36,987 nucleotides of DNA, taken from assembly GCA_965263285.1 (NCBI GenBank), contig CBDHHD010000009.1, positions 1-36,987 on the forward strand, in the 5' to 3' direction. This DNA is from JASGCP01 sp965263285 (lineage in GTDB: Bacteria > Bacteroidota > Bacteroidia > Chitinophagales > Chitinophagaceae). Under the pieces are notes generated by a model. The model had not been told where the DNA came from. It did not search any database and saw only the letters and a list, made by a program, of their open reading frames with translations. The position numbers and the translations under genes are program-made. Below, piece by piece: positions 1 to 8,003 of this stretch (the first letter of the stretch is position 1; the number at the start of each line of letters is the position of its first letter).

Positions 1-365
1 AATTGCTGTTGCGTTTGCTTTATTTCAAGCATACTACTCGTAGAACTATTAAACAACTCTTCCGATTTTTCATTTAATTGTTCTGCCGTATTATACGCCG
101 TATTGCCTAAATTCTTTAATGTATTTTCTATTTGTATGTTAGCATTAGCAATTCCTTGATATTCTTTTACGCTATCTACGATAATCTCAAACGACTTCTC
201 TACTGCCTTGTATTCTAATAGCTGTTTAAGAAAACCTTCGCTTTCATGCTTAGCTCCCTCCATACCATGACTAATACCATCTACTTTCTTACTAAGACTA
301 TCTAAAGTCTTGCTCATATTGTCTTGTAGATCTATAACATATTTTATATTTTCGTTATCAGCCAT
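1..365 (-). CDS. tape measure protein, N-terminal part (runs off window start)
   Basis: This is the start of the tail tape measure protein, the long internal tail protein that sets tail length and follows the DNA out at infection. The ATG is at 365 and the protein begins MADNENIKYVIDLQDNMSKT; 121 full codons are visible before the window ends. The opening 'D-x-MSKTLDSLSKKVD' coiled segment followed by helical, Q/E/K-rich sequence is typical of tape measure N-termini. Its start overlaps by 8 nt the stop of the frameshifted chaperone extension, as in lambda G/GT-H and P2 E/E'-T order. The rest of the gene is at the other window end (35894..36987). With a one-base overlap at the join, the whole protein would be about 485 residues. 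Confidence 0.85.
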   Translation of the reverse strand, partial: MADNENIKYVIDLQDNMSKTLDSLSKKVDGISHGMEGAKHESEGFLKQLLEYKAVEKSFEIIVDSVKEYQGIANANIQIENTLKNLGNTAYNTAEQLNEKSEELFNSSTSSMLEIKQTQQQ

Positions 366-555
366 CGCCTTTAGGTTTTAGTTTGTTATTAATAAATAAA
401 AAATATTTACATTCTTCAAAAATACGCAAAAATTCTACATAATCTAACTTTTCTAAATTTAAAGAGTAGTTAGTTACGCAGTTTATTATAGCTCTCTTTT
501 GCTTATAATTGAAATCTAAATTAAGAGGAATTATTATATCTTCCGCTTCTAATTT
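358..555 (-). CDS. tail assembly chaperone extension, reached by -1 frameshift
   Basis: This is a 65-codon open frame with no plausible start of its own. It lies in the -1 frame relative to the upstream chaperone gene and is entered at its A-rich end. It reads KLEAEDIIIPLN at the junction and ends GDG-stop at 358, overlapping the tape measure ATG. In tailed phages the gene pair just before the tape measure usually makes a short protein and a longer fusion by programmed frameshift (lambda G/GT, P2 E/E+E'), which chaperones tape measure and tube assembly. Position, frame, length and the overlap with the tape measure gene all fit. The fusion product would be about 180 aa from the ATG at 893 (or 2 aa longer from a TTG at 899). 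Frameshifting itself is inferred. Confidence 0.75.
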   Translation of the reverse strand, partial: KLEAEDIIIPLNLDFNYKQKRAIINCVTNYSLNLEKLDYVEFLRIFEECKYFLFINNKLKPKGDG

Positions 556-893
556 TTTTTTACTTCTATAGCTAATATTTCCATCTGCTTTTGGTATTCT
601 ATTATACCAGAGAAAATATACTTATGATTTTCAGACTTTGATTTGTCCCACATCTCTACATCCGAAGCCTCTTTTATTACATTCGCTTCGTATATAGTAG
701 ATAAAAAAGATATAGTAACGCCTTGCGTTTGCATTTTATCAAATATCATAGCCTTGACCTCAAATATAGGTTCTTTTACAAAGCTAACTATATAATCTTC
801 ACTGTCTTTAATAGGGATTTCGCAATGATAAACCTTAATTTTTAAGCTATCACTTAGCTCTTGCGCTTTTTGTTTTATCTGCTCTAAATTCAT
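549..893 (-). CDS. tail assembly chaperone (gpG/gpE-like), zero-frame product
   Basis: A short tail assembly chaperone of 114 aa from the ATG at 893. An upstream in-frame TTG at 899 would add two residues, but ATG is preferred. The pattern 'CEIPIKDSEDYIVSFVKEPIF-VKAMIFDKM' resembles the chaperone N-domain common in Bacteroidota and HK97-like phages (a basic 'G/S-x-VKxP' strand followed by helices). It lies between the tube and tape measure genes, the expected place. It ends EVKKN-stop directly on an oligo-A stretch, from which a -1 shift enters the extension frame (358..555). Its start overlaps the end of the preceding 88-aa gene by 44 nt, suggesting translational coupling. The family call rests mainly on context and frame arrangement. 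Confidence 0.75.
   Translation of the reverse strand: MNLEQIKQKAQELSDSLKIKVYHCEIPIKDSEDYIVSFVKEPIFEVKAMIFDKMQTQGVTISFLSTIYEANVIKEASDVEMWDKSKSENHKYIFSGIIEYQKQMEILAIEVKKN
555..561 (-). other. slippery heptamer A_AAA_AAA for -1 frameshift
   Basis: On the minus strand the gene reads GUA AAA AAA AAU UAG. The heptamer A AAA AAA lies in the correct phase for tandem -1 slippage, two codons before the zero-frame stop (549-551). After slippage the frame continues AAA UUA GAA into a 65-codon open frame. A_AAA_AAA is a classic efficient bacterial slippery site. I see no obvious strong stem-loop or upstream Shine-Dalgarno stimulator. Confidence 0.7.
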
Positions 894-1116
894 ATACAAT
901 ATTTTTTAAATCATTTTCATGCAAATGTAATAATTTTTTTTCAATATCGTAGATATTAGATTTCATAATAATAACACCTGCAACAGAAAGTTCCCAAGTG
1001 TCGCCTCCACTCGTGTTTCGTATACAATGGTTTTTATTACTTATACACATCTCGTTCGTTATGCTCCACTGTGCATCAGGATACGAAGACTTAGCCATGT
1101 TTAATACTCCAATCAT
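850..1116 (-). CDS. small hypothetical protein between tube and chaperone
   Basis: A protein of 88 aa (82 aa if the internal ATG at 1098, MAKSSYPDAQW, is used). I do not recognise a family. It carries two Cys residues in an N-terminal half rich in polar residues and a helical, charged C-terminus. It begins 10 nt after the tube gene and its 3' end overlaps the chaperone gene, so it clearly belongs to the tail operon. By position it could be a tube-associated or chaperone accessory protein, but nothing in the sequence proves this. Confidence 0.6.
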   Translation of the reverse strand: MIGVLNMAKSSYPDAQWSITNEMCISNKNHCIRNTSGGDTWELSVAGVIIMKSNIYDIEKKLLHLHENDLKNIVYEFRADKTKSARAK

Positions 1117-1125
1117 ATATTTATT

Positions 1126-1563
1126 TTATATTTGCCATAAGATATTTGCAATCAAAATATTTATTGTATTGCTTATTTTAGTGTCTCCTTGCTTTACAGT
1201 TAAATCATTATTCATAAATTCAACACCCTGTAAAGTGTGAATAGTAGGAGCTAAAGGATTGTCAAACAAAATAGTAATATTAAAAGGAGGTATAGAAGTA
1301 ATCTTGCCTAAAAAAGCTGTTGCTATTGCTCTCAACTTAAATAGATCATCTTGATAAAATTCTATACTTCCCTCATATTCTAAATTGCCGTAACCTCGTG
1401 AAATAGGAGAAATTCCTATTCCCATGTTGTTTGTTTTATTCTGTTTTTCTTTATAGTCAATTGCTGTTATTCCAATGAAGGGGATCCCCTCAATAACACA
1501 TTGTATTTGTGCCCAACTGTAAGAAATACCTTGTATAAGTGGTATAGATGGAATGAATGGCAT
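1126..1563 (-). CDS. tail tube protein
   Basis: The inner tube subunit of the contractile tail (145 aa). The N-terminal 'GISYSWAQIQCVIEGIPFIG' strands, central 'ISRGYGNLEYEGSIEF' and C-terminal 'VKQGDTKISNTINILIANI' match the common phage tube fold of Bacteroidota Mu/P2-like phages (strand, Y-G-x-x-x-Y/P turn, then 'D-x-K-Q-G-D' near the end). It lies 10 nt downstream of the sheath gene, the standard sheath-tube order. The fold is known to form stacked hexameric rings; that this protein does so is inferred from family and neighbours. Confidence 0.85.
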   Translation of the reverse strand: MPFIPSIPLIQGISYSWAQIQCVIEGIPFIGITAIDYKEKQNKTNNMGIGISPISRGYGNLEYEGSIEFYQDDLFKLRAIATAFLGKITSIPPFNITILFDNPLAPTIHTLQGVEFMNNDLTVKQGDTKISNTINILIANILWQI

Positions 1564-1573
1564 AAAAAAATTA

Positions 1574-3121
1574 TTATAAATTTAGTGCAAAACCGATATT
1601 TACTAAATATGTTCGTGCTATGTCTACTGGTAGCAACTTAACATTTACTTGTAATATACCCGTTTGCGTAATATTTTGATTAGTAGGTATTACCGCACTG
1701 CGACCACTTAAATCTCCCTGCTGTACCATAATATCAAGACTACTATCTACTATTTTAGACAAAGAAGAAGCACTTAAATTACTTATAGTGCCATCAGCAT
1801 TCAAATATATCCTACCGCTTAAATAAGGGAGCAAAGCTATATATATAAGCCTTTTAGCCTTGTCTATTACTCTGTTGCTTGATATATAAGCATAATCGTT
1901 TCCTGTAGTCGTAGATAAAGTATTATCGTTTGTTATATATGAACCTGCAAGACCCGTAAACTGCCGTAATGTTATGTATCTATAATTATCTAAAAAAGTC
2001 AAAAGGTTATTTAAGTCTTGTATATTTTTAGAATTATATAAAATACCATTCGCAAATGCTAAAATTATATTTTCATCATTTATTTGCAAATTAAAACTTT
2101 GATTAGGATTTGCAACACTTTGACTTACACTTGAGGTACTTATAGCTCCTAAAATAGCACCTATATTTGAAATACTATATGAATATTTTTTAAATAAAGA
2201 ATAACCTATCCCTGTACCCGATTGCGATAAGTCAATAGAACATTTATAAGTAAGACTATTATTAAAATTAAATAATGTAGTCAAATCGCTTACAGAATAA
2301 AAATTGTAAGAGAATAAAATGTTATCTATAGGAGTATGTAGATAATCTAAACTTGAACTTCCTACCTGTAAAATATTTTGTATCGTAGAAGTCTCCGCCT
2401 GTACTGTTGTAGAACTATATGCAACATTTCTAAAAATAGCAATTTGCCTTATAGAACCACCCGCATAAGATTGTAAAGCAGTAACCTCCGTTCCATCTAT
2501 TAGAGATTTTACCGCTAATACATTTAGATATAATAAACCAGTATTGTTTAATTCAAAATATTGCGATATATGATATAATAAAACATCCGAGCCATCGCTT
2601 ACACTATTTGAAATTATTGCACTATATACCCCTGTGCTCCCTGTACCCTGTGCTGTTAAAGACAACGTTACAACTGCATCAGGAAGACCAATGAGAACAA
2701 TAGAAGAACTCGTTACACCTACAGAAATATAAGCAGATACGCCTGTTACAGAAGTATTTTTATTTATTGCACTTACTAAATTACTTAATAATGTAGAAGA
2801 TGCACCAAAATCACTGCTCACTAATGTATAAATGTTATTAGTAACTAACTGAACCGCAGTACCATTAACGGTATAAGCTATATTAATAGCCGTATCGCTT
2901 CCACTCGTGGGATTAGTAGTTATCCCAATAGTACCACTTACAGTATTATAAGACAAATTTAACTTAGTAATAGCATCTTGAACAGATATAATAGTGTACA
3001 GTCCTATTTTGGTATTTAAAGCAGGGACAAAAAATATAAAACCACTTATATAATCTTGTCCCGCTCCTTGCGTACCTAATTGACCATTCAACGTATTAAA
3101 TACTATATTAGGTATTGCCAT
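1574..3121 (-). CDS. contractile tail sheath protein (DUF2586-type)
   Basis: The outer sheath subunit (515 aa), which contracts to drive the tube through the envelope. The C-terminal third is the recognisable part: 'RQFTGLAGSYITNDNTL', 'DYAYISSNRVIDKAKRLIY', 'ALLPYLSGRIYLNADGTI', then 'VKLLPVDIARTYLVNIGFA', the conserved end of DUF2586-type sheaths in Bacteroidota phages. The middle is Ser/Thr/Gly-rich and beta-rich and may be an exposed insert domain. A 4-nt gap separates it from the capsid-domain paralogue, and the tube gene follows. This gene is the main evidence that the phage is a myovirus type. Confidence 0.9.
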   Translation of the reverse strand: MAIPNIVFNTLNGQLGTQGAGQDYISGFIFFVPALNTKIGLYTIISVQDAITKLNLSYNTVSGTIGITTNPTSGSDTAINIAYTVNGTAVQLVTNNIYTLVSSDFGASSTLLSNLVSAINKNTSVTGVSAYISVGVTSSSIVLIGLPDAVVTLSLTAQGTGSTGVYSAIISNSVSDGSDVLLYHISQYFELNNTGLLYLNVLAVKSLIDGTEVTALQSYAGGSIRQIAIFRNVAYSSTTVQAETSTIQNILQVGSSSLDYLHTPIDNILFSYNFYSVSDLTTLFNFNNSLTYKCSIDLSQSGTGIGYSLFKKYSYSISNIGAILGAISTSSVSQSVANPNQSFNLQINDENIILAFANGILYNSKNIQDLNNLLTFLDNYRYITLRQFTGLAGSYITNDNTLSTTTGNDYAYISSNRVIDKAKRLIYIALLPYLSGRIYLNADGTISNLSASSLSKIVDSSLDIMVQQGDLSGRSAVIPTNQNITQTGILQVNVKLLPVDIARTYLVNIGFALNL

Positions 3122-3125
3122 ATTT

Positions 3126-3509
3126 TTATGCTGTTAATGTTTTTAAATCATTAGTAAACACAATAGTATCTTCATTAATATCTGCACATTCTACTACTTT
3201 ATACCCTTCAAAATTATCTAACGAACCATGTATAAAGTTATTTCCCTTGAAAATCAAAGTTTTATTAATTTCATCATGATACAATTGCCTTGTTTTACCT
3301 GTCATTAAGAATTTAAAATTTTTAAATCTGTTTGTATATTTTACAATATCATTGTTGTATAATTCTACTTTTTTAAGTATATTAGACATTACATCGCCGA
3401 CACTTCTAACAACATCAATTTTTCCACTTGCATTTATTTCACCAGCTTTTAACTTCCAAGTGCCAATTTTAGTAGACTCACAAGATATTTTATGATTAGA
3501 TATTTCCAT
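3126..3509 (-). CDS. free-standing diverged copy of a major capsid protein domain
   Basis: A 127-aa protein whose residues 16-120 align without gaps to residues 235-339 of the adjacent major capsid protein. By eye 69 of 105 positions are identical, including 'RFKNFKFLM', 'GKTRQLY', 'FKGNN', 'SLDNFEGY' and 'DTIVFTN'. It lacks the capsid N-terminal arm and C-terminal strand, so it cannot be a complete capsid subunit. It has its own ATG, a unique 15-residue start (MEISNHKISCESTKI) and a short different tail, and it sits 11 nt after the capsid gene. The open frame has been kept despite a third of its residues changing, which argues for function. A decoration, plug or assembly role is possible; none is shown. 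Confidence 0.85.
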   Translation of the reverse strand: MEISNHKISCESTKIGTWKLKAGEINASGKIDVVRSVGDVMSNILKKVELYNNDIVKYTNRFKNFKFLMTGKTRQLYHDEINKTLIFKGNNFIHGSLDNFEGYKVVECADINEDTIVFTNDLKTLTA

Positions 3510-3520
3510 ATTTTAATAAA

Positions 3521-4735
3521 TTAAGGTATAAAGCTCGCAGCAGTCAAAGGTGTATACAAGAACACTTGTTCAGGTAACATATACTGTACACTCGCCCTAA
3601 ATCTAAATTCAAGATAATAATCAACAGAAGGACCGGGATATTTATCAAACTTAACGAATGAGTCATCTACACTGTTACAACCAAATACAAGGTTTCCGTT
3701 CTGTGGCACTGGTGAAACGTTAGTAAACACAATAGTATCTGCAGGAATACCCGCACAAGTTACTACCTCATAACCCTCAAAGTTATCTAAAGAAGCCGTT
3801 GTCCAGTTATTACCTTTAAAATTCAAAGTACGAGTAAGAGTATCAGCATATAATTGTCTTGTCTTACCGCCCATCAAAAATTTAAAGTTTTTAAATCTGT
3901 TTATATCTGTTATAATAGCCGTATTGTATAAACCTACTGCTGTAAGGATATCAGCCATAGCATCGCCCACGTTTCTAACTCCATCCGTTGTTCCACTTGC
4001 ACTTGTCGGCCCAGCTGTTAATTTCCAAGTGCCTGTGTTAGGTGCCGCGCCTGAAATAGGATCTGTGTTATCTATTCTATTCGTTGTAGGTATACCTTGC
4101 GTAGTATTAGGAGCAAGAGCATTATAAGTCTGTACAAATTGCTTAATAAGACCATCAAAGTATTGATATTGATATCTAGGATCAGTATTAGGTACATTTG
4201 GACTTCCTGCGTATGATGTGCTACCTATCCAAGTACCTATCTCTACTTGTTGGAAAATATTAACTAATACATATGGCATTAAATAGTTTGTTACCTCTAA
4301 AGGTAATGTTCTATTCATTATAATTTGATCCAAATTAATCGCTTGCCAGTTTCTTCTTAAATCATCAGGAGTAAATCTAAAATAAGATCCAAAAGATTGT
4401 GGCACTATCGTTCTACCACCGATACTAAAATTTGCATTTTGCGTATCTGTAAAAGTAGATTGATAAGGTTGTAAAGGACTTGTTACTCGGTTAGTAGGTA
4501 CAACGACTTGTAATTTAATACCATCTTGTACCCAAAGAGAACCTGTAGAAACGCTCTGTAAACCAAATACATAAGGTTGCACCGCAATACCGAGCAAACC
4601 CTCACCTGCATAGGTTGTATCCGTTACGAAGCTGTTTGGCCCTGGACCAGCTACATTCATATTAAGAGACAATGGACTAATACCGCCTGTTGATGCTGTA
4701 GGGAACAATAAAAGATTTTCGTTTAATAATCTCAT
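3521..4735 (-). CDS. major capsid protein
   Basis: The main shell subunit (404 aa), placed directly after the protease/scaffold gene and before sheath and tube. The N-terminal region has a flexible Gly/Ser/Pro-rich arm; the centre has 'GRTIVPQSFGSYFRFTPDDLRRNW'-like strand and helix sequence; the end reads 'YYLEFRFRASVQYMLPEQVF', a pattern typical of HK97-fold capsid C-termini in Bacteroidota phages. Residues 235-339 are duplicated in the next gene. I infer the HK97 fold from family context and gene order; no motif in this fold is strictly diagnostic by eye. Confidence 0.85.
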   Translation of the reverse strand: MRLLNENLLLFPTASTGGISPLSLNMNVAGPGPNSFVTDTTYAGEGLLGIAVQPYVFGLQSVSTGSLWVQDGIKLQVVVPTNRVTSPLQPYQSTFTDTQNANFSIGGRTIVPQSFGSYFRFTPDDLRRNWQAINLDQIIMNRTLPLEVTNYLMPYVLVNIFQQVEIGTWIGSTSYAGSPNVPNTDPRYQYQYFDGLIKQFVQTYNALAPNTTQGIPTTNRIDNTDPISGAAPNTGTWKLTAGPTSASGTTDGVRNVGDAMADILTAVGLYNTAIITDINRFKNFKFLMGGKTRQLYADTLTRTLNFKGNNWTTASLDNFEGYEVVTCAGIPADTIVFTNVSPVPQNGNLVFGCNSVDDSFVKFDKYPGPSVDYYLEFRFRASVQYMLPEQVFLYTPLTAASFIP

Positions 4736-4746
4736 ATATTAGTTAT

Positions 4747-6069
4747 TTATTTTTTTTCAAAAAATATACCTGTTTTGTTTTCTCTCATTTTATTAATTAT
4801 CTCTGCTTGATACTTATTAATAGGATCGCCCATATTAACAATACCAGCAGGAAGCTCTACGCTAACTGGTTGCGCTTTTATTTCTGTTGGTAATACAGAA
4901 TTAGATGGCATCTTTACGTTAATAGATAATTTTTTTAACTCCTCAATAGATTGCTCATAATTGTTTTTTAAAGCATATTCCCAAATGTTTTTATGCGAAG
5001 CACTTATTTTTCCTTGTTGAATAGCTTCGTTAAGATAATTATTTATTAAATTGTTTTTAGCTTTGTCCATTTCTTCCTTATCTGCTTTTTCCTTGTCTTT
5101 CATTTTATTCATCCACTTAACTACATCTTCCCAGCTACCGAAGTCTTTTAGAAATTCGGAAGTTTCATTTTTCATTTTGTCGTACTCCTCTTTTACTTTA
5201 TCATAATTATCTTTCATTGCTTTCATCTTTTCTTTCATATCATCAATTTCTTTTTTTGATGAGTTAAGAATATCGTTTTTTTCCATTCGTATTCTATCAA
5301 TAGCTGAAATTATTGAATTAGAATTAGCCTCTGGAATTAGCCCCAATGTTTGATTTATAGGTGCTAAATGATTTACAATTGAAAAATTTTCGTTCATAAT
5401 AGTTTCTTTTTCGTTAATGTATGAATTTAAAACAGAACAAAAGTAATTATATTTGTTATTAGCCAACTCTTTTGTTATACATTTATTTTTTATTTCTTGC
5501 AATTTGTTAAGCATCCTTGACTTATTCAAGTCTTTTAATTCTATTATCTTGTCGCACAATGAAAGATTTAAACACTCATCAGCATTTAGCCATGTCGTTT
5601 CGTTCATCATGTCGCTTATCTTATCTACACTTAATTTTGTTTTGTGCGTAAGCATAGTAATGATGCTTTCCTTAAATTTGTCTAAGGACTTTTTTTGCTC
5701 ATCTGTTACTTGCTCTTGAAAGAAAGGATTATGTATCATAAGCAACGAACCCTCATAAGTACACCTTTGCCTTCCTGCCTGAAATATTACCGATGCTATA
5801 GATGCACATAGCCCTATATTATAGGTATCTACCTTTGCGCTAACCGTTTTTATTGCGTTAAATATAGCCCATCCATCAATAACATTTCCTCCCTTACTGT
5901 TTATCATTACATTTATTGTTCCCTTGCCCATGCTGTCAAGAGCATATAGCTCGTTAATGAATTGATTGCTATCAATAAAAAACTCACCGCTGTTGTCGTT
6001 TCCTATCGTGCCATTTAGCCACATCGTAGGTATGTCTTTGTCTAAGTCTTTTGAGTAGATAAATTCCAT
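4747..6069 (-). CDS. ClpP-like prohead protease fused to scaffold
   Basis: A 440-aa protein with two parts. Residues 1-180 are a ClpP/S14-type head maturation protease: 'VMINSKGGNVIDGWAIFNAI' is the substrate-strand motif, 'GLCASIAS' carries the probable nucleophile Ser90, and 'LLMIHNP' carries the probable His113; the third catalytic residue is not clear. Residues about 250-330 are a strong Lys/Glu-rich coiled coil, as expected for a scaffold that fills the prohead and is digested by the attached protease. The C-terminus should bind capsid subunits. The gene is 12 nt upstream of the capsid gene. Such protease-scaffold fusions are common in tailed phages. Confidence 0.88.
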   Translation of the reverse strand: MEFIYSKDLDKDIPTMWLNGTIGNDNSGEFFIDSNQFINELYALDSMGKGTINVMINSKGGNVIDGWAIFNAIKTVSAKVDTYNIGLCASIASVIFQAGRQRCTYEGSLLMIHNPFFQEQVTDEQKKSLDKFKESIITMLTHKTKLSVDKISDMMNETTWLNADECLNLSLCDKIIELKDLNKSRMLNKLQEIKNKCITKELANNKYNYFCSVLNSYINEKETIMNENFSIVNHLAPINQTLGLIPEANSNSIISAIDRIRMEKNDILNSSKKEIDDMKEKMKAMKDNYDKVKEEYDKMKNETSEFLKDFGSWEDVVKWMNKMKDKEKADKEEMDKAKNNLINNYLNEAIQQGKISASHKNIWEYALKNNYEQSIEELKKLSINVKMPSNSVLPTEIKAQPVSVELPAGIVNMGDPINKYQAEIINKMRENKTGIFFEKK

Positions 6070-6073
6070 AAAA

Positions 6074-7219
6074 TTAAATATTTATATTAAAGGTAAAAGC
6101 TACTAAATTCGGATAACTAGCAAATTGAGCAAACCCAAATTTATTACTAACTCCTGAAACTACATAATTCACCTGAACATTATTACCATCTTGAGCATTC
6201 ATAAGTCCAAGATTAGAAGATAATGGACAAAAATTATAAAAATAATTAACAAGCCTATTTTTTAATAAATTTAAAAGAATAATACCTTGTTGTGTGCTGG
6301 GATATAAAGTAATTAAATCAGTTATAAATAAAATTAAATCAAAATAATTACCCGATTGAATATTAGTGCTTACTTGATCTCCACCAACATAAGTAAAATT
6401 AATATAAACAAAAAAAGTACCACCAGCATATTTTAAATTTAAAAAATAGTTAGCATCATGTGTCGGATATGTAGTACTCCCTCCTATTACACTACTAAGA
6501 GCAAATGGTTGAGAAGTATTAGCTGTATATCCTTTATTGAAAGATTGATTATATATATTATCATTTATATAAAAAATATTATTAAATGATATTCCACTTG
6601 TGCCATTATAACTTAACACGGTAAAATTACTTGAACCACCCCAAAAAGTAGGATTAACAAGAGGACAATAATTGTCGGTATTATAAAAACCTAAAATAAA
6701 CTTATGTATATTTTGCGTTTGTGTAGATGAACCGCCTAATATAGTTACTGGATCAGCCTCACCATTGCTTATCTGTAAGCTAATCTCATAAATTATTATA
6801 CTTGTAGGTGTTACTGGTGTTGTTTGTGGTGAGTACTGCTTAACATAAGCTAATTGCTGTTGACCAAAACCAAGATACTTATACGCAGAATTAATACCAC
6901 CTGTTATATTAACTAAAAAACAAACTAATAAATCGCTGTAAATAGGTGTCGGAGCATCAGGATGTCCACTGTCTCTTATACTAACTAAAATAGATGTACC
7001 GCCTACAGTAGCAGAGTAAAAATAATCTTTAATATCATCAGGAAAATAAACACCAACAACAGAAGCAAGATGGTTATCCGAAGGAACTAATAAAGAAGTA
7101 TCACCACTACTTGCCGACAAGTCAATAGAAGGAGCTCCACCTAATATATTCAATGTCCCCCTCTTAACTGGGAAGTATAAATTATTATTACCCGTTAAAA
7201 AATCTAAGTCTAATCTCAT
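6074..7219 (-). CDS. virion structural protein of unknown role
   Basis: A 381-aa, Asn/Ser/Thr/Gly-rich and beta-strand-rich protein with aromatic-rich strands and no membrane segment or signal peptide. I do not recognise a family. It begins 'RLDLDFLTGNNNLYFPV' and follows a gene with a carbohydrate-binding-like segment and a baseplate J-like gene, so it may belong to the baseplate or a fibre. It directly precedes the protease gene (4-nt gap). Its composition is like that of the fibre proteins at 27-33 kb. Confidence 0.6.
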   Translation of the reverse strand: MRLDLDFLTGNNNLYFPVKRGTLNILGGAPSIDLSASSGDTSLLVPSDNHLASVVGVYFPDDIKDYFYSATVGGTSILVSIRDSGHPDAPTPIYSDLLVCFLVNITGGINSAYKYLGFGQQQLAYVKQYSPQTTPVTPTSIIIYEISLQISNGEADPVTILGGSSTQTQNIHKFILGFYNTDNYCPLVNPTFWGGSSNFTVLSYNGTSGISFNNIFYINDNIYNQSFNKGYTANTSQPFALSSVIGGSTTYPTHDANYFLNLKYAGGTFFVYINFTYVGGDQVSTNIQSGNYFDLILFITDLITLYPSTQQGIILLNLLKNRLVNYFYNFCPLSSNLGLMNAQDGNNVQVNYVVSGVSNKFGFAQFASYPNLVAFTFNINI

Positions 7220-7229
7220 AAATAAATTT

Positions 7230-8003
7230 TTAGTATGTTACAACAGAAATAATAAAACCTGCAAAACTAAATTGTTCAACAAAATTAATAAATATTTGGT
7301 ATCCCGTAGGATTTGTCTGCCCTGCCGATACTACTTGTCCTGTAACCGCAATATAAATAGCTATAGGAACATAAATAGAAAATAAATCTACATTAGTAGA
7401 AGCTGTACCACTTAAAGATACGCCTACTATGTCGCTAACTCTCGGTGTACCTAAATAATTAAAAACAGAGTTATTTAAGCCTTGAAAGGAAGAAACATTA
7501 CCCGAAAGACTAATACTATAATTATCCGAATATTCTATGTCCGTTGAGATATATATAGAGCTCAAATTATAAGGTAATACCCCATTAGGTTGTACGAATG
7601 TTCCTCCAAACTGCTTATTTAACGCAAATGTTAGAGATAAAACAGAACCATTGTAACGAGCTCTATCATAAACACCAATAAAATTATTTAAGTATAAGCT
7701 CCAATTTGTAGTATCTATGTAAGGATTGCTTGTTGTAAATTGCCCTGTAACATTTATATATACATTTAAGTTAAATGTTACTATAGAGCCAATAGAATAA
7801 GTAGTGCCTGTTTTCCATTGATTACCCTGTATGGTATAGGAAGAATAAACAAAACTTAAAAATCTATTTTGAATATAAATAATACCTTGTATTATAGACT
7901 GACAAAATAAAGTAAAATCACTCGTAGCCTTAGGAAAAAAAGAACGCCACGAATTAGGAACTAACCGCAAAACCGCATCAGGTAAATTTATGTTGTATCT
8001 CAT
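7230..8003 (-). CDS. structural protein with carbohydrate-binding-like segment
   Basis: A 257-aa protein. The N-terminus (about 1-50) is helical, 'LRLVPNSWRSFFPKATSDF'. Residues about 62-105 follow the pattern of chitin/carbohydrate-binding modules of the ChtBD3 type: W, 'TTYSIGSIVTFNLNVYI', then NP and 'TTNWSLY'. The rest is Gly/Ser/Asn-rich beta sequence. It lies directly behind the baseplate J-like gene (the two abut), the place of gpI in P2-type phages, so a baseplate or fibre-attachment role is reasonable but unproven. The gp36-like adaptor at 12665..13414 has a similar segment. Confidence 0.6.
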   Translation of the reverse strand: MRYNINLPDAVLRLVPNSWRSFFPKATSDFTLFCQSIIQGIIYIQNRFLSFVYSSYTIQGNQWKTGTTYSIGSIVTFNLNVYINVTGQFTTSNPYIDTTNWSLYLNNFIGVYDRARYNGSVLSLTFALNKQFGGTFVQPNGVLPYNLSSIYISTDIEYSDNYSISLSGNVSSFQGLNNSVFNYLGTPRVSDIVGVSLSGTASTNVDLFSIYVPIAIYIAVTGQVVSAGQTNPTGYQIFINFVEQFSFAGFIISVVTY

